The translations under genes were made by a program, and so were the position numbers. From JBBATK01 sp044224515 (lineage in GTDB: Bacteria > Bacteroidota > Ignavibacteria > Kapaibacteriales > NICIL-2): a stretch of 64,000 nucleotides of DNA. This document shows positions 60,468 to 64,000 of the stretch, in pieces (positions within the stretch are counted from its first letter, which is position 1; every line of letters starts with the position of its first letter). The notes under the pieces are model-generated. The model searched no databases. It had not been told where the DNA came from and saw nothing but the letters and a program-made list of their open reading frames with translations. The DNA is taken from positions 62,001 through 126,000 of the forward strand of contig JBGAKH010000005.1 in the NCBI GenBank assembly GCA_044224515.1, in the 5' to 3' direction.

Positions 60468-60887
60468 ATGGATCGTCGCCGACTTCTACTACGTCTCGCG
60501 CAGGGACTTATTCTTAGTCCTCTTGCATGGATTGGCGTGCGCTCTCTGACTCCCCAACTTTGGGATGATACCGTACAAAAAATCGTTGTAGGTCGTGCCG
60601 ATGAACTGTTTGCGACAAAGAGCTACACGATCGTACAACTTGCCAATACTCCTGCCATTATTTTTCGACGCGAGAATCGTTTGGAAGCTCTGAGCATGCT
60701 GTGCACCCATGCTTCATGCACAGTGCGCTTTGACGAAAAGGCATCGGAGTTTCAATGTCCTTGCCATGGGGGTGCCTTTCACGCCGATGGAACTGTAAAA
60801 TCCGAACCACCTCGCAAAGCCCTGCAACGGTTGTTCGTTTCCGAACATGACGGCATTGTGTACTTGAGTTCAAGAGTCATTGGTTGA
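60468..60887 (+). CDS. Rieske [2Fe-2S] protein
   Basis: The 139-residue protein has a twin-arginine/hydrophobic N-terminus (RRRLLLRLAQGLILSPLAWIG) that would export or anchor it. The cluster motifs are CTHASC (Cys79, His81, Cys84) and CPCHGGAF (Cys97, Cys99, His100), with Cys84-Cys99 able to form the stabilising disulfide of bc-type Rieske proteins. I chose the ATG at 60468. No cytochrome b, c1 or other respiratory gene is near, so its partner complex is unknown. A dioxygenase subunit is less likely because of the signal and short length. Confidence 0.9.
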   Translation: MDRRRLLLRLAQGLILSPLAWIGVRSLTPQLWDDTVQKIVVGRADELFATKSYTIVQLANTPAIIFRRENRLEALSMLCTHASCTVRFDEKASEFQCPCHGGAFHADGTVKSEPPRKALQRLFVSEHDGIVYLSSRVIG

Positions 60888-60941
60888 ACAGTCGCGCTCT
60901 GAATTTCGAAAGTATGTATGCGGTTTGCTGAGATGCTTTGT

Positions 60942-61379
60942 TTATGCGCCGGCTTCGCCGTCGCCGCTGCCACCATCATCGGTGAGCCCTGCGTAGGCTT
61001 CCTCAACAAGTTTGTCAATGCGTTCTTGCGACATCACGATCTGCGTCTGATGTCCTATCGCAATACGACGCTTCGAGCTGAATGCTTCGATAGTACATCT
61101 GATGATTGCACCTCTTACCTCCACAACACGAGCCTCGATACGGACTCTGTCACCCACAGCGCACATTGCTTCATGGCGCAAGCCTAATTCACCACCAACT
61201 GCGTTTTCGCCCTGTTCGAAGTGATTCTCAATTGCTCGTCGTGCAGCCACCTCCGCATGATACCCCAACCAAAAGGTTGAATACACCGGGTGTATAGGCG
61301 TGCCATCAAGATGTGCGCACATGTCTTCACGCACCACGCATTCAAAAACACCGAAAGAAGAGTTAACGGATGCTTTCAT
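60942..61379 (-). CDS. Hotdog-fold thioesterase, FlK-like
   Basis: The 145-residue protein has one hotdog domain. HPVYSTFWLGYHAEVAARRAIE, ENAVGGELGLRHEAMCAVGDRVRIEARV and the last core strands GHQTQIVM resemble the fluoroacetyl-CoA thioesterase (FlK) family, which hydrolyses small acyl-CoA esters. The last 15 residues are Gly/Asp-rich. It is transcribed in the same direction as smc, 112 bp downstream, separated by a hairpin. The natural substrate is unknown. Confidence 0.8.
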   Translation of the reverse strand: MKASVNSSFGVFECVVREDMCAHLDGTPIHPVYSTFWLGYHAEVAARRAIENHFEQGENAVGGELGLRHEAMCAVGDRVRIEARVVEVRGAIIRCTIEAFSSKRRIAIGHQTQIVMSQERIDKLVEEAYAGLTDDGGSGDGEAGA

Positions 61380-61409
61380 ACATTGATCGACAAAGTGATG
61401 GAGAACGAC

Positions 61410-61432
61410 AAAGGGTTGCGAAGCAACCCTTT
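61410..61432 (-). terminator. Hairpin downstream of smc (minus strand)
   Basis: On the minus strand AAAGGGTTGC and GCAACCCTTT form a 10-bp stem with a 3-nt loop, 60 bp after the smc stop. GTCGTTC follows, without a T-run. It may be a weak terminator before the thioesterase gene. Confidence 0.5.
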
Positions 61433-61491
61433 GAACGCTATAAAAGTCTATGATAATCGAATACTACATGAAACGGCAGCACCTAAGGAAC

Positions 61492-64000
61492 TTAGACGAG
61501 TTCTTGCTCCGTTACCGTATCTGCGTCTCCTGCGGCATCTAACTTCATCGATTCTTCGCGTCCTTCTCGAAGTTTAACCGAGACAATCTTCGACACGCCG
61601 GCTTCCTCCATGGTCACTCCGTACAAAGTGTCGGCAGCTTCCATTGTGCGTTTGTTGTGCGTGATCATCAAGAACTGTGTGTTCTTACTGAAGTTACGAA
61701 TGAGATTCAAGTAGCGGTCGATGTTCGCGTCGTCGAGCGGCGCATCAACCTCATCCAGAATACAGAAAGGAGATGGCTTAACCAAGTAAATGGCAAAAAG
61801 CAATGCAATAGCTGTCAAAGTCTTTTCACCACCGCTCAACATTTCGATAGAGTGTGGACGTTTGCCTTTGGGTTTCGCCATGATATTGATTTGAGCTTCG
61901 AGCACATCGTCGCCCACAATTTCCAAGTCAGCATCGCCATCGTTGTTAAACAGAATCGCGAAGAGTTCCTTGAAGTGAACGCGAACTTTGTCAAAGACCT
62001 CTTGGAAGAGACGTTTCGCCGTCGAATTGATTTCGCGAATTGTATCATTGAGATTTTTCTCTGCCTCGATAAGGTCATCGTACTGCGCCTTCAACTGGTG
62101 TAAGCGATCAGCTTCGCGACCGTGCTCTTCCAGAGCCAAGAAGTTCACCGCACCCATAGAGCCAAGCTTTCCGCGCAACTGTTGTACTCGTTGACGTGTT
62201 TCTTCAAGCGTTTCTTGCTCGAGTGGCATAGGAGCGGTTTGATCCAACTCGATTTGGAACTCTTCGGCAGCACGACGAATGAACTCTTCAACACGCGCCT
62301 GATAAGTACCAGCACTGACTTCCAATTCATGAAGACGTTTGGTGCGATCCTCAAGCTCTGCACGTAGAGTTTTCAGCTCTTCATTCTTGTGATGGACACT
62401 CTCGCGCGTCTGTTGTGTTTGCGACTCAATAGCAACACGTTCAGCACGAGCGGTACGGTATTTCTCGTCAAGAACAGAGCACTCTTTCTCTTTGGCTTCA
62501 AAGTCGACAGCGCATGCAGCCAGTGCTTCGTCCGTCGTGATAATATCCGCATCGATGCTTGTCAGGCGACGTTGCAAGCTCTCATACTGTTCCTTGGAGC
62601 GGGAGATCGTTGTTTCGCTTCCGCTAAGTTCAGTATTGATACGAACACTTGCCAACTCGGCACTGCGCAATGCAGCCTCGTTGTCGCTCAGATGCTGTTC
62701 CGCCTCGCGGAACTGCTCCATCAGGATGTTGTATTCTGCCTGCGCTTGTTCTTTCTTGCTACGTAACTCTTCCGTTTCGCGAGTAATGTTCTCGTCCTCG
62801 CGCAAGAAGTCTGCGTTCTCATTACTTAAATCGCGTATGCGAATGTTGAGTTGCTCCAAGCGGTTGTCGAGTGCTTCGGAGCGGACGGAAAGTTCGTTCA
62901 GCGACTGGGTGAGCGATGCTTTGGCTGCTTCACGTTGACGCAGGCGATCACTAATTGCGTGCACATCGATGGATGCGCGCTCCGAGCGCCACTGCTTGAG
63001 TTTCCCTTCGAATTCGGTGATCTGTTCGCGCATGGTTGAGAGCTCAGTGCTCAATTGCTCCATGCGATGCTGTTTACCTAGGCGAACACCCTCAAGCTTG
63101 CTTACTGAACCGGCGCGCACGATACCCGAATAGGTGGCGATTTCGCCATCCAATGTAACGGCTGCATCGATTGAAGGATCAACAACTCTGAGAGCAGCTT
63201 CCAAGTTCTGAACGATAACAGTGCGACCAAGAATGTGTCGGATCGCATGACGAATCACTTCATCGCATTCCACGATCTCGCTTGCCCAACCGATCAATCC
63301 CTCCGCAGGACTCAGTGCTGCGGGAGCGTTAAGCTGCGGTACGGCATTGCGACAAATAAAGGAGGCTTTTCCTTTGTCTTTGGCGCGGAGTGTTTCACGA
63401 GCTGCAGCAGCCTCTTCTAGATTGTTGACGACGAAATAACCGGCGGCGTTTGAAAGGGCAGATTCTATTGCCACGGACAACTTCTGGTCCACATTCAAGC
63501 AGTCTGACAAAAGCTTCTTGTCAGCAACATTCCATTCCGTGGCACCCAAGAGAAACTTTGCACTCTCACTTTGTTCAGTGAGACCCTGAAGAAATTCAAG
63601 CGAAGCTTGGCGGTGGGAGCTCGTTTCACGCAAAACCGAAAGCTGCGTTTGTGCGTCGTCGATAAGATGGGTTAGGTCGTCAACGCGCTGACGTGAGTCT
63701 TTGAGTTGCTGTTCTACGTCGCGAACGGCGCTCTCCGACTCTGATAAACTCTGCTGGGTCTGCTGCATTCTGGCAGAAATCTCAGCCTTCTGGCGGTCAG
63801 CTTGAGAGATTTGCTCGGCGATGTTTTTACTCTGTTCATGCGAGCTGTTGACTTGTCCACGAACGCGGTCACGTCCACTGGCTAAGAAATGTATGCGACT
63901 CTCAAGAGCCTGTATAGGTTCAGCTGCCTTACGTGTGCTTTCGCGCATGTCTTGCACGATTTTCCACTGGTCGTCGCGACGTAGACGCTGTTCGTCCAAT
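61492..64000 (-). CDS. smc: Chromosome segregation protein SMC, C-terminal part (partial)
   Basis: SMC forms the ring of bacterial condensin. The 835 residues present begin within the first coiled coil, include the hinge (about residues 130-270, with FICRNAVPQL and LGRTVIVQNLEAALRV), the second coiled coil with many Glu/Arg/Leu, and the C-terminal ATPase lobe: LSGGEKTLTAIALLFAI (signature), FCILDEVDAPLDDANI (Walker B and D-loop) and FLMITHNKRTME. The reading frame is open to the window edge; the N-terminal lobe with Walker A lies beyond it. Confidence 0.96.
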   Translation of the reverse strand, partial: LDEQRLRRDDQWKIVQDMRESTRKAAEPIQALESRIHFLASGRDRVRGQVNSSHEQSKNIAEQISQADRQKAEISARMQQTQQSLSESESAVRDVEQQLKDSRQRVDDLTHLIDDAQTQLSVLRETSSHRQASLEFLQGLTEQSESAKFLLGATEWNVADKKLLSDCLNVDQKLSVAIESALSNAAGYFVVNNLEEAAAARETLRAKDKGKASFICRNAVPQLNAPAALSPAEGLIGWASEIVECDEVIRHAIRHILGRTVIVQNLEAALRVVDPSIDAAVTLDGEIATYSGIVRAGSVSKLEGVRLGKQHRMEQLSTELSTMREQITEFEGKLKQWRSERASIDVHAISDRLRQREAAKASLTQSLNELSVRSEALDNRLEQLNIRIRDLSNENADFLREDENITRETEELRSKKEQAQAEYNILMEQFREAEQHLSDNEAALRSAELASVRINTELSGSETTISRSKEQYESLQRRLTSIDADIITTDEALAACAVDFEAKEKECSVLDEKYRTARAERVAIESQTQQTRESVHHKNEELKTLRAELEDRTKRLHELEVSAGTYQARVEEFIRRAAEEFQIELDQTAPMPLEQETLEETRQRVQQLRGKLGSMGAVNFLALEEHGREADRLHQLKAQYDDLIEAEKNLNDTIREINSTAKRLFQEVFDKVRVHFKELFAILFNNDGDADLEIVGDDVLEAQINIMAKPKGKRPHSIEMLSGGEKTLTAIALLFAIYLVKPSPFCILDEVDAPLDDANIDRYLNLIRNFSKNTQFLMITHNKRTMEAADTLYGVTMEEAGVSKIVSVKLREGREESMKLDAAGDADTVTEQELV

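Overview
The window looks like chromosomal DNA from the Bacteroidota/Chlorobiota/Kapabacteria (FCB) part of the tree. The evidence is Bacteroidota-style promoters (TAnnTTTG, best case upstream of rpsL), a zinc-free L36 of the Bacteroidota type, a long zinc-free S14, an A-tract-poor codon usage near 50% GC, and HprK without any PTS gene nearby. The exact lineage cannot be fixed from sequence reading alone; Kapabacteria/Ignavibacteria-like relatives are my best guess (inference).

Positions 1-21400 carry the translation superoperon on the plus strand: the 3' end of one EF-G gene, then rpsL-rpsG-second EF-G-tuf, the S10 cluster (rpsJ, rplCDWB, rpsS, rplV, rpsC, rplP, rpmC, rpsQ), the spc cluster (rplNXE, rpsN, rpsHE with rplFR, rpmD, rplO, secY, map, infA, rpmJ) and the alpha cluster (rpsMK, rpoA, rplQ). 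Three points depart from the textbook order. Two different EF-G genes flank rpsL-rpsG, and they look like the mitochondrial-type EF-G1/EF-G2 pair. A strong terminator plus a new promoter cuts the cluster between rpsN and rpsH. rpsD is missing between rpsK and rpoA, and a terminator-like hairpin occupies the spot.

Positions 21400-28200 (plus) hold engB, purE, a small polysaccharide group (Wzz-like copolymerase, O-antigen ligase/polymerase-like protein, a putative glycosyltransferase), an orphan HicB-like protein and a secreted TPR protein. Positions 28200-33150 (minus) hold a PAS histidine kinase, a large TPR lipoprotein and hprK. Positions 33400-39600 (plus) form a complete tripartite MacAB-TolC-type transporter with two different permeases.

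Positions 40000-56600 are on the minus strand. Read in transcription order they are a TMTC-like GT-C/TPR membrane protein, wecB, a Wza-type exporter, an intact phosphoglycosyl transferase, a polyprenyl-phosphate sugar synthase, a GT2 fused to a catalytically gutted phosphoglycosyl transferase, accA, a GT4, a pseudouridine-synthase-like pseudoenzyme with an 8-residue repeat tract, a Nudix protein, an S1-domain protein and a secreted protein with a FlgD-like Ig domain. From wza to the GT4 the genes are 14 bp or less apart or overlap, so they probably form one transcript for envelope glycan assembly that also includes the fatty-acid gene accA.

Positions 56800-64000 hold a DEAD-box helicase with a DbpA-type RNA-binding domain, asnS, a lone Rieske protein, a hotdog thioesterase and the C-terminal part of SMC, cut by the window edge.

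The observations I rate highest are the dead pseudouridine synthase with its repeat tail, the GT2-pseudo-phosphoglycosyl-transferase fusion, and the split EF-G pair. No insertion sequence, CRISPR array, phage, tRNA or rRNA gene was recognised.
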